Shown: positions 8,051 to 17,976, counted from the stretch's first letter. The stretch is 64,000 nucleotides of DNA from Sphingomonas sp. JC676 (GCF_014489075.1 NZ_JACTGR010000004.1:372001-436000), one strand, 5' to 3'. Notes: a model not told the origin generated them from the letters alone. Numbers and translations are program-made.

Positions 8051-9235
8051 ATGTTTGATACGAGAGCACAGTGCATTTCGGTGCAGATTCCACGCGGCAT
8101 TCGCGGCGCGCTGATCGCCTGCCACCTCCTGCTGTCATGCGCAGCGCATGCCGATCCCGACGAGCAAGCACCGCAAAGGGAACTCGACTTGCGCTACATC
8201 ACCGACCTGGTCGGCGTGGTCGACGGTGGTGTCGAGCGCGACGCTGCCTGGCTGGGGCGTCTCGATGTGGCCGTCCGCAGCGACGCGGACTTTCTGGGGA
8301 TTCCGCGTGCCCATGCCTATCTCGACATGATGCTCGTGCATGGCCGTCGCTTTTCGCAAGAAATGGTCGGCGACGCGCAGGTGGTGAGCAATGTCGACGC
8401 GCCGTCGGTGCTGCGGCCATTCGAAGCGTGGGTCGAGGCGCCGTTGAACCGGACGACACGCCTGAAACTCGGCTATATCGATCTCAACAGCGAGTTCGAT
8501 CTCCAGCCAGTCGGCGCGAGCTTTCTGAACAGCTCGTTCGGCATCGCGCCCGATTTTTCGCAGTCGGGCCAGAACGGACCGTCCATTTTTCCCGTGACCT
8601 CTCCCGGGGCGCTGCTCGCCGTCGAACATAAGGGATGGACGGTGCGCGTCGCCGCCTTCGACGCGGTCCCCGGCTATGTCGATCATCCATCCCGGTTCCT
8701 GCCCGGTCCCCCCGGGCGCGGCGGCGCGCTATTGGTCGCCGAGGCCGATGTCCGCATTGCGGGCGGCGAATTGCAACTGGGCGGGTGGGCCTATACGAAC
8801 GGTTTTACACGCCTGGACAACCGCGGCAGCGGCGCCAGCCACGGCGCCTATGTCCAGTATGAGCACCGGCTGGTGGATAACGGCGAGGGGCGCGGTCTCG
8901 ACGCCTGGGTTCGGGTCGGTCGCGCCGCCCCAGCGGTCAACGAGATCGGCACCTATCTCGGAGGCGGGCTGCGCTGGGGCACCGAGGGCAGTCATCTCGG
9001 TCTCGGGCTCGCCCATGCGCGGCGCGGCGACCCGGCGTTGCGCGCCGAACCCGGGCATCGCGCCGAGACAGCGATCGAGGCGACTGCCTTCCACCGGATC
9101 AACGATAGCTTCGCGGTCCAACCCGACCTGCAATATGTCCGGCACCCCGGATGGCGCGGAACACCCGACGCGCTCGTGCTGGGGGTGCGGCTGCATTTCA
9201 GTACGAGCTTAGGCCTGGGCGACGACCGGAGATGA
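8051..9235 (+). CDS. OprB-family carbohydrate-selective porin
   Basis: The 394-residue product has an N-terminal hydrophobic leader (CHLLLSCAAHA) and the OprB pattern. It shows a first strand YITDLVGVVDGG, the FEAWVEAPLNRTTRLKLGYIDLNSEFD segment in shorter form around 125-145, SLGxAPDFSQSG-like loop residues, and a C-terminal barrel closing with VLGVRLHFS near the end. OprB porins let sugars or small acidic solutes through the outer membrane. The leader is slightly long and the ribosome binding site before the ATG at 8051 (AAAGAAG) is weak, so the true start could be a little downstream. It is divergent from the DcaP-like porin. Confidence 0.72.
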   Translation: MFDTRAQCISVQIPRGIRGALIACHLLLSCAAHADPDEQAPQRELDLRYITDLVGVVDGGVERDAAWLGRLDVAVRSDADFLGIPRAHAYLDMMLVHGRRFSQEMVGDAQVVSNVDAPSVLRPFEAWVEAPLNRTTRLKLGYIDLNSEFDLQPVGASFLNSSFGIAPDFSQSGQNGPSIFPVTSPGALLAVEHKGWTVRVAAFDAVPGYVDHPSRFLPGPPGRGGALLVAEADVRIAGGELQLGGWAYTNGFTRLDNRGSGASHGAYVQYEHRLVDNGEGRGLDAWVRVGRAAPAVNEIGTYLGGGLRWGTEGSHLGLGLAHARRGDPALRAEPGHRAETAIEATAFHRINDSFAVQPDLQYVRHPGWRGTPDALVLGVRLHFSTSLGLGDDRR

Positions 9236-9427
9236 GGTGCCAGGGATTCTCCTCGCCACCTTGGCGATCAGGGTCTGCGCGCCGTACTTGTTGGCCTCGG
9301 GCATCGGCTGGGATCCTGGCGCCGCGAGGTGAAATATCCTCCGGGCGGCCACATTGGCGATTTGTATATTTCCGGAAAGACGTCGCCAATCTCGGGCTGT
9401 GCAAGAGCGTGGGACAAGGAGGGCGCG

Positions 9428-10108
9428 GTGCTGAAGGTGCTGGTAGCGGAAGACGACGCGGAGACGCGCGACTATATCGAGCGCGGGCTCCGCGAACTCG
9501 GTCATGCGGTCAGCGCTGCCGCTGACGGACGCGACGTGCTGTTCCTCGCGACCAGCGAGCCGTTCGATGCGATCATCCTCGACCGCATGCTGCCGGGCCT
9601 GGACGGCATGACGATCCTGCGCTCCATCCGCGGCGCCGGCGTCGCTACCCCCGTGCTCATGCTGACTGCGCTGGCGAGAGTGGAAGACCGGGTCGAAGGG
9701 CTGGAGGCCGGTGCCGACGATTATCTCGTCAAGCCGTTCGCCTTCACCGAACTGACGGCGCGACTGAACGCACTGTCCCGCCGGCCTGCCGCCGTGGCCG
9801 CCGAGACGATGCTGCGAGCCGGCGATGTCGAGATGAACCTGCTGAAGCGCGAGGTGCGTCGCGCCGGCCAGCGTGTCGAGCTCCAGCCGCGGGAATTCGC
9901 GCTGCTCGAGGAACTGATGGTCAATGCCGGGCGCGTCGTCACCCGAACGATGCTGCTCGAGCGGGTATGGGATTTTCACTTCGATCCCAAGACCAACATC
10001 GTCGAAACGCATGTCAGTCGATTGCGCTCGAAATTGAATGCCGGCTTCGATCGCGATCCAATCCAGACCGTCCGCGGCTCTGGCTATCTGTTCGATACCG
10101 ATGCCTAA
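9428..10108 (+). CDS. OmpR/CzcR-type response regulator
   Basis: A 226-residue transcription factor with a receiver domain (acid pocket AEDD at residues 7-10, phospho-acceptor Asp52 in LDRMLP, conserved lysine near 102 in LVKPF) and a C-terminal winged helix of the OmpR class ending ETHVSRLRSKL...GSGYLF. Phosphorylated by the histidine kinase that overlaps it, it most likely activates the efflux operon behind it. A GTG at 9428 is taken as the start because AAGGAGGG lies four bases before it and the receiver then begins in the usual way (LKVLVAEDD). The longer ATG frame from 9329 would add a meaningless 33-residue extension. Confidence 0.9.
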   Translation: MLKVLVAEDDAETRDYIERGLRELGHAVSAAADGRDVLFLATSEPFDAIILDRMLPGLDGMTILRSIRGAGVATPVLMLTALARVEDRVEGLEAGADDYLVKPFAFTELTARLNALSRRPAAVAAETMLRAGDVEMNLLKREVRRAGQRVELQPREFALLEELMVNAGRVVTRTMLLERVWDFHFDPKTNIVETHVSRLRSKLNAGFDRDPIQTVRGSGYLFDTDA

Positions 10109-11435
10109 GCTGCCGTCCTCCACTGCGTTTCGTTTCGCGGCATTCTACAGCCTGGCCTTCACGCTGCTCATCCTGGCGCTGGGCGCCGCAATGTACTGGG
10201 CGATCCGAAGCGAGCTTCGCTACGATCTCGACCAGCGTGTGACGACCGAGCGCGGCGCGGTGCTGCGTGAGGCGGCGGCCGGCGGACTGGCGCGCGTCGT
10301 CGCCGAGCGGGCGCGACACGAGCAAGGCGATATGCGCTACGCCTTGCTGGGCGCCTCGGGCCGGCTGCTGGCCGGCCGCCGGATAGTGCGGACGCCGTTG
10401 GCGGGCTGGGTCAAGATGGACTTCCTGAAGGACAATGGGGAGCCCGACGATACCCGGGCGTTCGTCTCGGCGACCGCCGATGGCGGGCTTCTGATCGTCG
10501 GCGCCGATCCCGAAGCGATCGAGGATCTGGACGAGCGCATGATACCGATGTTCGCGATCGCGTTCGGGCTGATCGCGGCAATCGGGATCGCGGGTGCGTT
10601 CCTGCTGAGCCGGGCACTGAGGCGGCGGCTCGATTCCATCAATCGCACGGCCCATGCGATCATCGGCGGCGACATGTCGCGGCGCATGAAGCTGACCGGC
10701 GGCGGCGACGAGTTCGATCGCCTCTCCGCGACGCTCAACCTGATGCTCGACCGCATCGCCGGGCTGCTCGACAATCTTCGCCAGGTTTCCGGCGATATCG
10801 CCCACGATTTGCGCACGCCGATCGCGCGGTTGCGGCAGAAGCTCGATCTTACGCTCGCGGCGGGCGGCGGCGAAGCCGAGCTGCGCGAAGCAATGCGGCA
10901 TGCGATTGCGCAGACCGAAGACATGCTCGAGCTCTTTGCGGCAATTCTGAGCATCTCCGAAGTCGAAGCCGGCGGCGGCGCGCGCATGGCGCCGCTCGAC
11001 CTGAGCGCGCTGATTGCCGACCTCGCCGACAGCTATCAGCCATCGGCCGAAGATAGCGGCCGCCAGCTGCTCCGCGACATCGCACCGAACGTGATGATCG
11101 ACGGCAATCGCGAGCTGCTCGCGCAATTGATGGTCAATCTGCTCGACAATGCGCTGAATCATACCCCCAACGGCGCCGCGATCGGTATCAGTCTCGACGA
11201 CGGGGAAGCGGTCACGCTGACGATCAGCGATGCCGGTCCCGGCATTCCGGAGACGGAGCGCGAGCGGGTATTCGCGCGCTTCACGCGGCTCGAGCGGAGT
11301 CGCACGACCCCGGGGCACGGCCTTGGCCTTGCCCTCGTTGCCGCGATCGTCAGGGCGCATGGAGGGTCGGTGACCCTCGAAGACAATCATCCCGGAGTGA
11401 AAGCCATGGTCACCTTCCCCCGGAGGCCGAATTGA
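10101..11435 (+). CDS. Sensor histidine kinase (HAMP, HisKA, HATPase)
   Basis: A 444-residue inner-membrane kinase. One membrane segment lies at about 16-34, a periplasmic loop follows to about 148, and a second membrane segment spans about 149-169. Then come a HAMP linker, the H box GDIAHDLRTP with phospho-acceptor His235, and an ATPase domain with the N box LLDNALNHTP, DAGPGIP and GHGLGLALV. Its ATG overlaps the last eight bases of the response-regulator gene, so the pair is translationally coupled. The small periplasmic domain and the adjoining RND efflux genes suggest it senses a toxic compound or metal in the periplasm (inference). Confidence 0.9.
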   Translation: MPKLPSSTAFRFAAFYSLAFTLLILALGAAMYWAIRSELRYDLDQRVTTERGAVLREAAAGGLARVVAERARHEQGDMRYALLGASGRLLAGRRIVRTPLAGWVKMDFLKDNGEPDDTRAFVSATADGGLLIVGADPEAIEDLDERMIPMFAIAFGLIAAIGIAGAFLLSRALRRRLDSINRTAHAIIGGDMSRRMKLTGGGDEFDRLSATLNLMLDRIAGLLDNLRQVSGDIAHDLRTPIARLRQKLDLTLAAGGGEAELREAMRHAIAQTEDMLELFAAILSISEVEAGGGARMAPLDLSALIADLADSYQPSAEDSGRQLLRDIAPNVMIDGNRELLAQLMVNLLDNALNHTPNGAAIGISLDDGEAVTLTISDAGPGIPETERERVFARFTRLERSRTTPGHGLGLALVAAIVRAHGGSVTLEDNHPGVKAMVTFPRRPN

Positions 11436-12778
11436 ATCGGTCCCTGCTTGCCCTACTCCTTGCGGGGAGCGCGCTTTCCGGCTGCGCAAGCTATCAGGCC
11501 GCGCCGCTGCCGACCGCGTCCGACATTCTTTCGGCGCCCGATCCGGCAATCCTGTCAGCCGATGCGGCCAAGATCGATCGGCCGTATCTGACCCCACAGC
11601 CGATCGATCTTTCGCGCCCGCTCACGCCCAACGCGCTGGCGGTGATTGCGGTCATCGAGAATCCGGACCTGAAGGCGCAGCGGACCAAGGCGGGCGTGAC
11701 CGATGCCCAGGCCTTTGCCGCGCGGCTTCTGCCCGATCCGACCTTTGGCGCCAATTTCGACAAGCTCGTCTCGGGCGAGGATCCGCTCAATGCATTCGGC
11801 GCGCAGCTGGGCTTCGATCTGGGCGCGCTGCGTACCGCGCGGGTTACCCGCGAAGCGAGCGAGGCCGGCAAGCGGCAGGTGCGGCTCGATCTCGCCTGGG
11901 CCGAATGGCAGGCCGCCGGGCAGGCGAGGCTGATGGGCGTGCGCGTGCTCGCGCTGTCCGACCAGCTGGCTATCGCGAAAGAGAGCGCCGCATCCGCCGA
12001 GAAATTGTTCGGCGCGGCGCAGCGTGCGGTCGGGCGCGGCGACCTGGCTGCGAGCGAACTCGATGCGCGCCGCCAAGCCCTGCTCGACGCGACCGACAAA
12101 GTCCGCGTCGCCGAGCGCGAGCTATCGACGGCGCGGGGCGAACTGAACAAGGTACTCGGTCTTGCGCCGGACGTGCAACTGCGGCTGGCAGCACCCGCGC
12201 AGCCGGTGACGCCCCCCGACAGCCCGATATTGGTGGCGCAGGCGCTCGAGCGGCGGCTCGATCTCCAGGCGCTGCGGGCGGGGTATGGCGTGGCGGAAGC
12301 GGATCTGCACAAGGCGGTGCTTGACCAGTTCCCCAACCTGTCGCTGACGCTGGCCGGTGCCCGCGATACCGCCGACAATTGGACGGTCGGGCCCGCAGTC
12401 GGCTTCACCTTGCCGCTATGGAACCGCAATCGCGGGGGTATCGCCATCGCCAAGGCGACCCGCGAACAGCTCCGCGCCGAATATGATGCGCGCCTGTTTC
12501 AGACCCGCGCCGAAATCGATGCCGCTATTTCCGGCGTGGCAACCGCGCGTCGCCAACGCGCCGAACTGGTCGCGCAGATGCCAGCTCTGGAGCGCTACGC
12601 AGACGCGACAGCGCGTGCCGCGAAGCGCGGCGACTTGGCGCCCGCTGCCGCCGACACCGCCGCGCAAGCCCTGCGGGACCGCCACCTCGCGCTGCTCCAG
12701 TTGGACCAGCAGATCGCCGAACAAACCATCGCGCTCGAACTCCTGTCGGGCGGCCCCAGCGAAGGATGGACCCGATGA
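11432..12778 (+). CDS. TolC-like outer-membrane efflux lipoprotein
   Basis: A 448-residue outer-membrane channel of the TolC/OprM class. It begins with a lipoprotein signal (LLLAGSALSGC, cysteine at residue 18), so it is acylated like OprM or CusC. Two long helical hairpin regions rich in alanine, arginine and glutamine alternate with strand segments (TFGANFDK, LSLTLAGARDT). The start is a TTG at 11432 overlapping the kinase stop, supported by GGAGG five bases upstream; no other start fits the lipobox. It forms the exit duct of the tripartite pump encoded by the next two genes. Confidence 0.88.
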   Translation: MNRSLLALLLAGSALSGCASYQAAPLPTASDILSAPDPAILSADAAKIDRPYLTPQPIDLSRPLTPNALAVIAVIENPDLKAQRTKAGVTDAQAFAARLLPDPTFGANFDKLVSGEDPLNAFGAQLGFDLGALRTARVTREASEAGKRQVRLDLAWAEWQAAGQARLMGVRVLALSDQLAIAKESAASAEKLFGAAQRAVGRGDLAASELDARRQALLDATDKVRVAERELSTARGELNKVLGLAPDVQLRLAAPAQPVTPPDSPILVAQALERRLDLQALRAGYGVAEADLHKAVLDQFPNLSLTLAGARDTADNWTVGPAVGFTLPLWNRNRGGIAIAKATREQLRAEYDARLFQTRAEIDAAISGVATARRQRAELVAQMPALERYADATARAAKRGDLAPAAADTAAQALRDRHLALLQLDQQIAEQTIALELLSGGPSEGWTR

Positions 12779-13818
12779 AGTCGCTCGCATTGCTTTCTCT
12801 GCTCCTTCTTGCCGGCTGTGGGGGCGCAGCTGAACCCGATGCCAATCCCGCGGAACCCGAACCGACCGCCCTGGTGCGGACAGGCACGGCCGAAACCGGT
12901 TCTTCGAGTGACGAGGTCACCGTCTACGGCGCGACCGAGGCGGGGCCGGGTGGCACCAGCGCGCTCGTTGCGTCCGCGGAGGCGATCGTTGCGTCCGTGG
13001 TCGCGCCGACGGGCACTTCGGTTGGCGCCGGCCAGACCGTGATCGTGCTGCGGCCAAGCCCTGCGACCCGGCTAGAGATCGCCAAGGCGGGCACCGATGC
13101 CGCGGCGGCGGCATCGGCATATCAGCGTGCGGTTCGCCTCCGTGCCGACGGACTTGTGAGCGACGCCGATGTCGAAACCGCGCGCGCCGCGGCGGCTACG
13201 GCCAATGCGACCCGCGCCAATCTCGGCATCACCGGCGGGAGGCTGGCACTCCGCGCGCCGCATGCGGGCACGGTCCAGAACCTTACCGCTAAGCCCGGCG
13301 ATCAGGTCGCGGCAGGCACGACGCTGGCGACCATCAGCGCGCCGGGCGATCTGCGTGCGCGCTTCGGCGTCGAACCGGCGGTGGCGCAGCGCCTCCATTA
13401 CGGACAGCCTATTGCGATCAGTGCTGTCGACGGGAGCGCACGGACGACCGTGTCCGTTGTCGGCATCGACCCGCAGGTAGATCCGACGACGCGACTGGCT
13501 TCGATTTATGTCCGGATACCGGCCGCCATGCATCTCGGCGCCGGCGAGCCGCTCCGCGCCACGCTCTCGGTCGGGGCGACTTCGAGCGGAATCACTATTC
13601 CCTATTCGGCTCTGCTCGATGACGGCGGGCGCAGCTACGTGTTCGTCGTCCGCGACGGCATTGCCAAGTCGCAGGATGTGTCCCCGGGCAATTCGTCGGG
13701 CGACCGCATCCAGATCCTCAAGGGACTTCAACCGGGTGACAAGGTCGTCACCGAGGGAGGTACCGCGCTCGAGGATGGCATGAAGGTCACCGAGCAGGGC
13801 TCGGGAGCAAAGAAGTGA
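12775..13818 (+). CDS. RND efflux periplasmic adaptor (membrane-fusion lipoprotein)
   Basis: A 347-residue adaptor with a lipobox (LLLLAGC), biotinyl-lipoyl-like halves flanking a helical hairpin (AAAASAYQRAVRLRADGL near 105-125), the beta segment LRAPHAGTVQNLTAKPGD and a beta-barrel/membrane-proximal region ending in LQPGDKVVTEGG. These features are the standard order for HlyD/AcrA-class adaptors that join the inner-membrane pump to the TolC-type duct. The start is the ATG that overlaps the preceding stop as ATGA; the ATG three codons upstream is less likely. The helical hairpin is short, as in metal and small-molecule pumps. Confidence 0.9.
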   Translation: MKSLALLSLLLLAGCGGAAEPDANPAEPEPTALVRTGTAETGSSSDEVTVYGATEAGPGGTSALVASAEAIVASVVAPTGTSVGAGQTVIVLRPSPATRLEIAKAGTDAAAAASAYQRAVRLRADGLVSDADVETARAAAATANATRANLGITGGRLALRAPHAGTVQNLTAKPGDQVAAGTTLATISAPGDLRARFGVEPAVAQRLHYGQPIAISAVDGSARTTVSVVGIDPQVDPTTRLASIYVRIPAAMHLGAGEPLRATLSVGATSSGITIPYSALLDDGGRSYVFVVRDGIAKSQDVSPGNSSGDRIQILKGLQPGDKVVTEGGTALEDGMKVTEQGSGAKK

Positions 13819-16800
13819 GGGAGTTGCTCCAGCGCCACCGACGCTCGATCTGGCTCAGCGTCTTCCTGATCACCTTGGCAGGGCTGGTCGCCGCGACACG
13901 GCTTCCGGTAACGCTGTTTCCCCATATCGATTATCCGCGCGTCGTGGTCTCGATTGATGCAGGCGAGCGCGATGCGGGACAGATGGCCGCCGATATCACG
14001 CGGCCAGCGGAAATTGCCCTGCGCGAGATCCCGGGGGTTACGCAAATCCGCTCGACCACGAGCCGGGGCTCCGCCGAAGTCGCTTTGAGCTTCGACTGGG
14101 GCGACGATATGGTCGCGGCGACCTTGGCGACCCAGGGCGCGCTCGCGACGATCGCGCCGGACCTGCCGACCGGCACCCGCTTCAGTGTCCGACGCTCCGA
14201 TCCCACGATCTTCCCGGTGCTCGGCATCTCGCTCACCTCCGCGAAGCGCGACGGCGTGGCGCTCCAGCAGATCGCCCAGCTCAAACTTCGTCCCGTTCTG
14301 TCGACCGTGCCCGGCGTGGCGGGTGTCGATGTCCTCGGAGGCTCGACACCGGAGATCGAAGTCGATGTGGATCCTGCGCGGCTGCAGACGCTTGGTCTGA
14401 CGATCACCGATGTGTCGACCGCACTCGGCAGCGCCAATAGTGTCGCCGCGGTCGGGAAGATCGAGGACCGCCATCGGTTGTATCTGGCGCTGGTCGAGGA
14501 CCGGTTGACCAGCGAGCGCGATATCGCCGCGATTCCGATCAAGGCCGGAAGCGCCGCCAGTGCCGGCGTCGCGACGCTGGGGCAAGTCGCCACGGTTCGC
14601 CGCGCACCTGCGCCGGCCTGGACCAAGGTCACCGCCGACGGCGCCGACGCCGTGCTCGTCAACATTCGCCAGACGCCGACTGCGGATGCGGTGAAGCTGG
14701 TCCAGAATGTCGACGAGCGGCTGAAGGCGGTTGCGCTGCCCGACGACGTCAAGGTCAGCGTCTTCTACGACCAGTCGGAGCTCGTGACGGGCGCGGCGAA
14801 TTCGGTTCGCGACGCGATCCTGCTCGGTGCGGTGCTCGCCGGGCTTGTGCTCTTCCTTTTCCTCCGCAGCTGGCGGCTGATGGTGATCACCGCAGTGCTG
14901 TTGCCCGCGGTGCTCGCAGCAACCTGCCTCGCTTTGCTGGCGCTTCATATGAGTTTCAACATGATGACCTTGGGCGGCATGGCCGCGGCGGTGGGCCTGG
15001 TCGTCGATGACGCCGTGGTGATGCTCGAGCATCTGATGCGGCGATTGCAGGAAGCGAGGCCGGACGAAGCGCGTCCGTCGATGCTCGCGGCAGCGCGAGA
15101 GATGGCCAAGCCCTTGTTCGGATCGACCATGGCGACGATCGTGGTCTTCCTGCCGCTTGCCTTCATCTCGGGCGTGACCGGCGGCTTCTTCAAGGCGCTG
15201 GCGGTGACAATGACCGCGGCGCTGGTCGTGTCATTGCTCTATGCTCGTTTCGTCCTGCCGATCATCGCCGACCGTTGGCTGACCGAGAAGGACGCCATGG
15301 CGGCCGAGAAGGCCGACAAGTTCACCGGCGCGATCGGTCACCGCTACGAGCAGGGCGTGGCCCGCGCTTTCGCGCGGCCGGGGCTTTTCGCCGCGATAGG
15401 GGCGGGCGTGCTGATCATTGCCGGGGTGTTTGCCTGGAACAACCTCCAGTCCGGTTTCATGCCAGTGATGGACGAGGGCGGCTTCGTCCTCGACTATAAG
15501 GCAAAATCCGGCGCGGCGCTCTCGGACACCGACCGGTTGCTCCGCCAGGTCGAGAAGATCATCCGAGAGACCCCTGAGGTAACGGGCTATTCGCGGCGTA
15601 CCGGCATCCAGCTGGGCGGCGGCCTGACCGAAGCCGACGAAGGCGATTTCTTCATCCGGCTGAGCTCGGGCGCGCGCCGCCCGATCGATGAAGTGATGAC
15701 CGAGATCCGTGACAAGGCCACCGAGCAGGTGCCGGGTCTCGAGATCGAGACCGTACAGCTGATGGAGGATTTGATCGGCGATCTGACCGCTGTCCCCCAG
15801 CCTATCGAGGTAAAGCTGTTCGGCGACGACCAGGTCCAGCTTGCCGACGCGGCGGGCAAGGTAGCCGAGACGATCGGCAAGATCGAGGGCGTGGTCGAGG
15901 TGCAGGACGGCCTGCGCGTGGCGGGCGACGCGATCATCATCAAGGTCGACCGCGCCGCTGCCTCCTTGGCGGGGCTCGATCCCGGTGCCGTCGCGACCCA
16001 GGTCGAAACCCAGATCGGCGGCACCGTGGCGACGCAGATATTGTCCGGCGAGCAGGTGATCGACGTCCGTATCCGCTTGCCGCAGGAACTGCGTCAGCGC
16101 GCCGATGCGCTCAACGCGCTGACGATACGGGCGCCCGACGGGCGCGCGGTGCCGCTGCATGCGATCGCGGCTGTGAGCATCGCGGCTGGCCAACGCCAGA
16201 TCACGCGCGAGGACCTCGCGCCCTTCATTCCGGTTACGGCGCGGCTCGAGGGCAAGGACCTTGGCACGGGCATGAAGGAAGTGCAGGCGGCGGTTGCGGG
16301 ATTGAAGCTGCCCGCGACGATCCGCGTCGATTATGGCGGCCTCTATGCCCAGCAGAAGCAGTCCTTCAGCGATCTGACAACGGTGTTCATTGCAGCACTG
16401 CTGCTGTCGGCCCTGCTACTGACCCTGCTCTACGAGACCTGGGCGTTCACCGCAGCGGTGATCGCGACGGTGCTCCTTTCGACGACCTCGGTGTTCCTCG
16501 GCCTCTGGGTGACGGGCACCGAGCTCGATATCTCGGCGCTGATGGGGCTGACGATGGTGGTCGGCATGATCACCGAGCTCGCCATCTTCTATCTCGCCGA
16601 ACTCGTGCCCGATGCACCCGTGACCGCTGCGAGCCTGCTCGAAGCGGGCAAGGCGCGGCTGCGGCCAATCGTGATGTCGGCATTGATCGCGATCCTGACC
16701 TTGCTCCCGCTCGCGCTGGGCATCGGACGCGGCTCGGGCCTCCAGCGGCCACTTGCGACCGCGATCATCTTCGGCCTACTGATCGGCGCGCCACTGGTGC

Positions 16801-16883
16801 TTACCCTGTTGCCGACATTCGTTCTGGTGCTGACGCGCCGGCGTACCAGGACGGAGAAGGTCGCCGACCCCGCGACAGCTTGA
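13815..16883 (+). CDS. RND efflux permease (inner-membrane proton-driven pump)
   Basis: A 1022-residue pump with the twelve-helix, two-porter-domain layout of the RND superfamily. It opens with TRLPVTLFPHIDYP after the first helix, shows the paired acidic residues Asp398-Asp399 in helix 4 (AVGLVVDDAVVMLEH), a mid-protein FMPVMDEGGF segment, and a final cluster LRPIVMSALIAILTLLPLALG. Helix 10 carries Glu921 (GMITELAIFYL) where drug pumps of the AcrB type usually have a lysine; a glutamate at that point is reminiscent of CusA-type metal pumps. The substrate class is therefore uncertain. It starts with GTG overlapping the adaptor stop (GTGA) and ends the operon of sensor, regulator, duct, adaptor and pump. 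Confidence 0.9.
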   Translation: MRELLQRHRRSIWLSVFLITLAGLVAATRLPVTLFPHIDYPRVVVSIDAGERDAGQMAADITRPAEIALREIPGVTQIRSTTSRGSAEVALSFDWGDDMVAATLATQGALATIAPDLPTGTRFSVRRSDPTIFPVLGISLTSAKRDGVALQQIAQLKLRPVLSTVPGVAGVDVLGGSTPEIEVDVDPARLQTLGLTITDVSTALGSANSVAAVGKIEDRHRLYLALVEDRLTSERDIAAIPIKAGSAASAGVATLGQVATVRRAPAPAWTKVTADGADAVLVNIRQTPTADAVKLVQNVDERLKAVALPDDVKVSVFYDQSELVTGAANSVRDAILLGAVLAGLVLFLFLRSWRLMVITAVLLPAVLAATCLALLALHMSFNMMTLGGMAAAVGLVVDDAVVMLEHLMRRLQEARPDEARPSMLAAAREMAKPLFGSTMATIVVFLPLAFISGVTGGFFKALAVTMTAALVVSLLYARFVLPIIADRWLTEKDAMAAEKADKFTGAIGHRYEQGVARAFARPGLFAAIGAGVLIIAGVFAWNNLQSGFMPVMDEGGFVLDYKAKSGAALSDTDRLLRQVEKIIRETPEVTGYSRRTGIQLGGGLTEADEGDFFIRLSSGARRPIDEVMTEIRDKATEQVPGLEIETVQLMEDLIGDLTAVPQPIEVKLFGDDQVQLADAAGKVAETIGKIEGVVEVQDGLRVAGDAIIIKVDRAAASLAGLDPGAVATQVETQIGGTVATQILSGEQVIDVRIRLPQELRQRADALNALTIRAPDGRAVPLHAIAAVSIAAGQRQITREDLAPFIPVTARLEGKDLGTGMKEVQAAVAGLKLPATIRVDYGGLYAQQKQSFSDLTTVFIAALLLSALLLTLLYETWAFTAAVIATVLLSTTSVFLGLWVTGTELDISALMGLTMVVGMITELAIFYLAELVPDAPVTAASLLEAGKARLRPIVMSALIAILTLLPLALGIGRGSGLQRPLATAIIFGLLIGAPLVLTLLPTFVLVLTRRRTRTEKVADPATA

Positions 16884-17499
16884 TGCCCGACGCCGCGGCA
16901 TGGAATGCAAGCAGGCGCTATTCCGCGTTCCGGCGCCGAGGACGGGTGTCACCAAGCGGTCGGGCGCCCTGAATCCTCAAGCTGCCTTCCTTGAGCCCGG
17001 TTTCCGCGAAGAGGTCAGGTTTGGCGATATGCTCGGTGAGGTCTTCACGACGCGCGTGAACGCGCCGATTAAGATGCCCGGTTCGAGGAAGGTGATGTCG
17101 TCGCCGAGGTCGTCGTTCATCTCGCTCATCGCGATCATCAGGATGGTCATGCCGGACCTCACTGTCGCCCGGCCTAGCCTGGAGGCGCTTTCGTCCGATA
17201 CTGAAGATGCCGTGTATCTCGGCAGACGCGACGAGGACGCCGTGGCTATCAGGCACGCGATCGAGTTCCTTGTTCGATAAAGCACTGATTGGGCACGAAC
17301 ATCAGCCCGTAGAAATTCCGTGCACATACCGGCGCGCAGACGCCGGTCAGCTCGCGGAGGGCCCCAAGACGCCAGCCGGGCGGCTCCATCCTCGCGATTG
17401 CGGCCGAGAGCAGTAGCGGCTCTCGCTTAGAAAAAGGCGCTAGGATGTCAGGTTTCAGCGATATAGGCGTCTAGCAGATTAAAGGAGACGGACCGCACG
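16884..17499. other. 616-base stretch without a recognisable intact gene
   Basis: Overlapping short open frames exist on both strands, the longest about 125 codons, but none has a family signature, good start signals or consistent codon use. On the minus strand a 46-codon frame running from about 17393 down to 17256 (with a segment NFYGLMFVPNQCFIEQG) and a second in another frame (DDITFLEPGILIGAF, near 17080) look more protein-like than the rest. They could be remnants of one eroded gene. AAAGGAG at about 17484 belongs to the sigma-factor gene. Confidence 0.4.
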
Positions 17500-17976
17500 A
17501 TGCCGAGCTTGGCTGAGATGCTGGCGAAAGCCAGACGGGCCGTTCTCCGGCGCGGCGTTTCCGAAGAGGATGCAGATGAACTCGTGCAGGACGCTTTCCT
17601 GAAAGTTGAACAATATGAGCGTGTGCACACAGCGCGCTCGCAGGAGGCGTTGTTAGTGACCGCGGCGATCAACCTTTCCATCGATCGCGCCCGGCGCAGG
17701 GCGCGCGCGCCGTTCGTCGATCTCGACAACATTCATGGGATCGCCGACCGTACACCGGATCCTGCCCAAATCGTCGAGGAGCAGGCGCGGCTTCGGCACG
17801 CCGCGGACGGGCTTGCCCAGCTTCCCGAGCGTACGCGTCGCATCCTGCTCAAGCGCCGGCTCGAGGATCTCAGCTATGCCGAGATCGCGGCCTCGGAGGA
17901 GATGTCGGTCGCGGCGGTCGAGAAACAGGTTGCGCGGGCGACGCTGCAACTGATGCAATGGATGTCCGAGTGGTGA
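17500..17976 (+). CDS. FecI-like ECF RNA polymerase sigma factor
   Basis: A 158-residue two-domain sigma factor. Region 2 spans about 10-70 (ADELVQDAFLKVEQY) and region 4 about 105-155 (LPERTRRILLKRRLEDLSYAEIAASEEMS...VEKQVARA), the helix-turn-helix that reads the -35 box. Followed by fecR and a TonB receptor with an N-terminal signalling domain, it fits a cell-surface signalling cascade. In that scheme, ligand binding at the outer membrane releases this sigma factor to transcribe the receptor. AAAGGAGA lies about 11 bases before the ATG, slightly far but usable. Confidence 0.88.
   Translation: MPSLAEMLAKARRAVLRRGVSEEDADELVQDAFLKVEQYERVHTARSQEALLVTAAINLSIDRARRRARAPFVDLDNIHGIADRTPDPAQIVEEQARLRHAADGLAQLPERTRRILLKRRLEDLSYAEIAASEEMSVAAVEKQVARATLQLMQWMSEW

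Noticed and set aside
9209..11597. Long minus-strand open frames (304 and 527 codons) opposite the response regulator and kinase
   Set aside because: They mirror two well-supported genes in a high-G+C genome, show repeated Arg/His/Gln-rich composition and have no family motifs.
16900..17327. Overlapping frames of 112-126 codons on both strands after the RND operon
   Set aside because: They contradict one another and none has motifs or start signals; at most a remnant.
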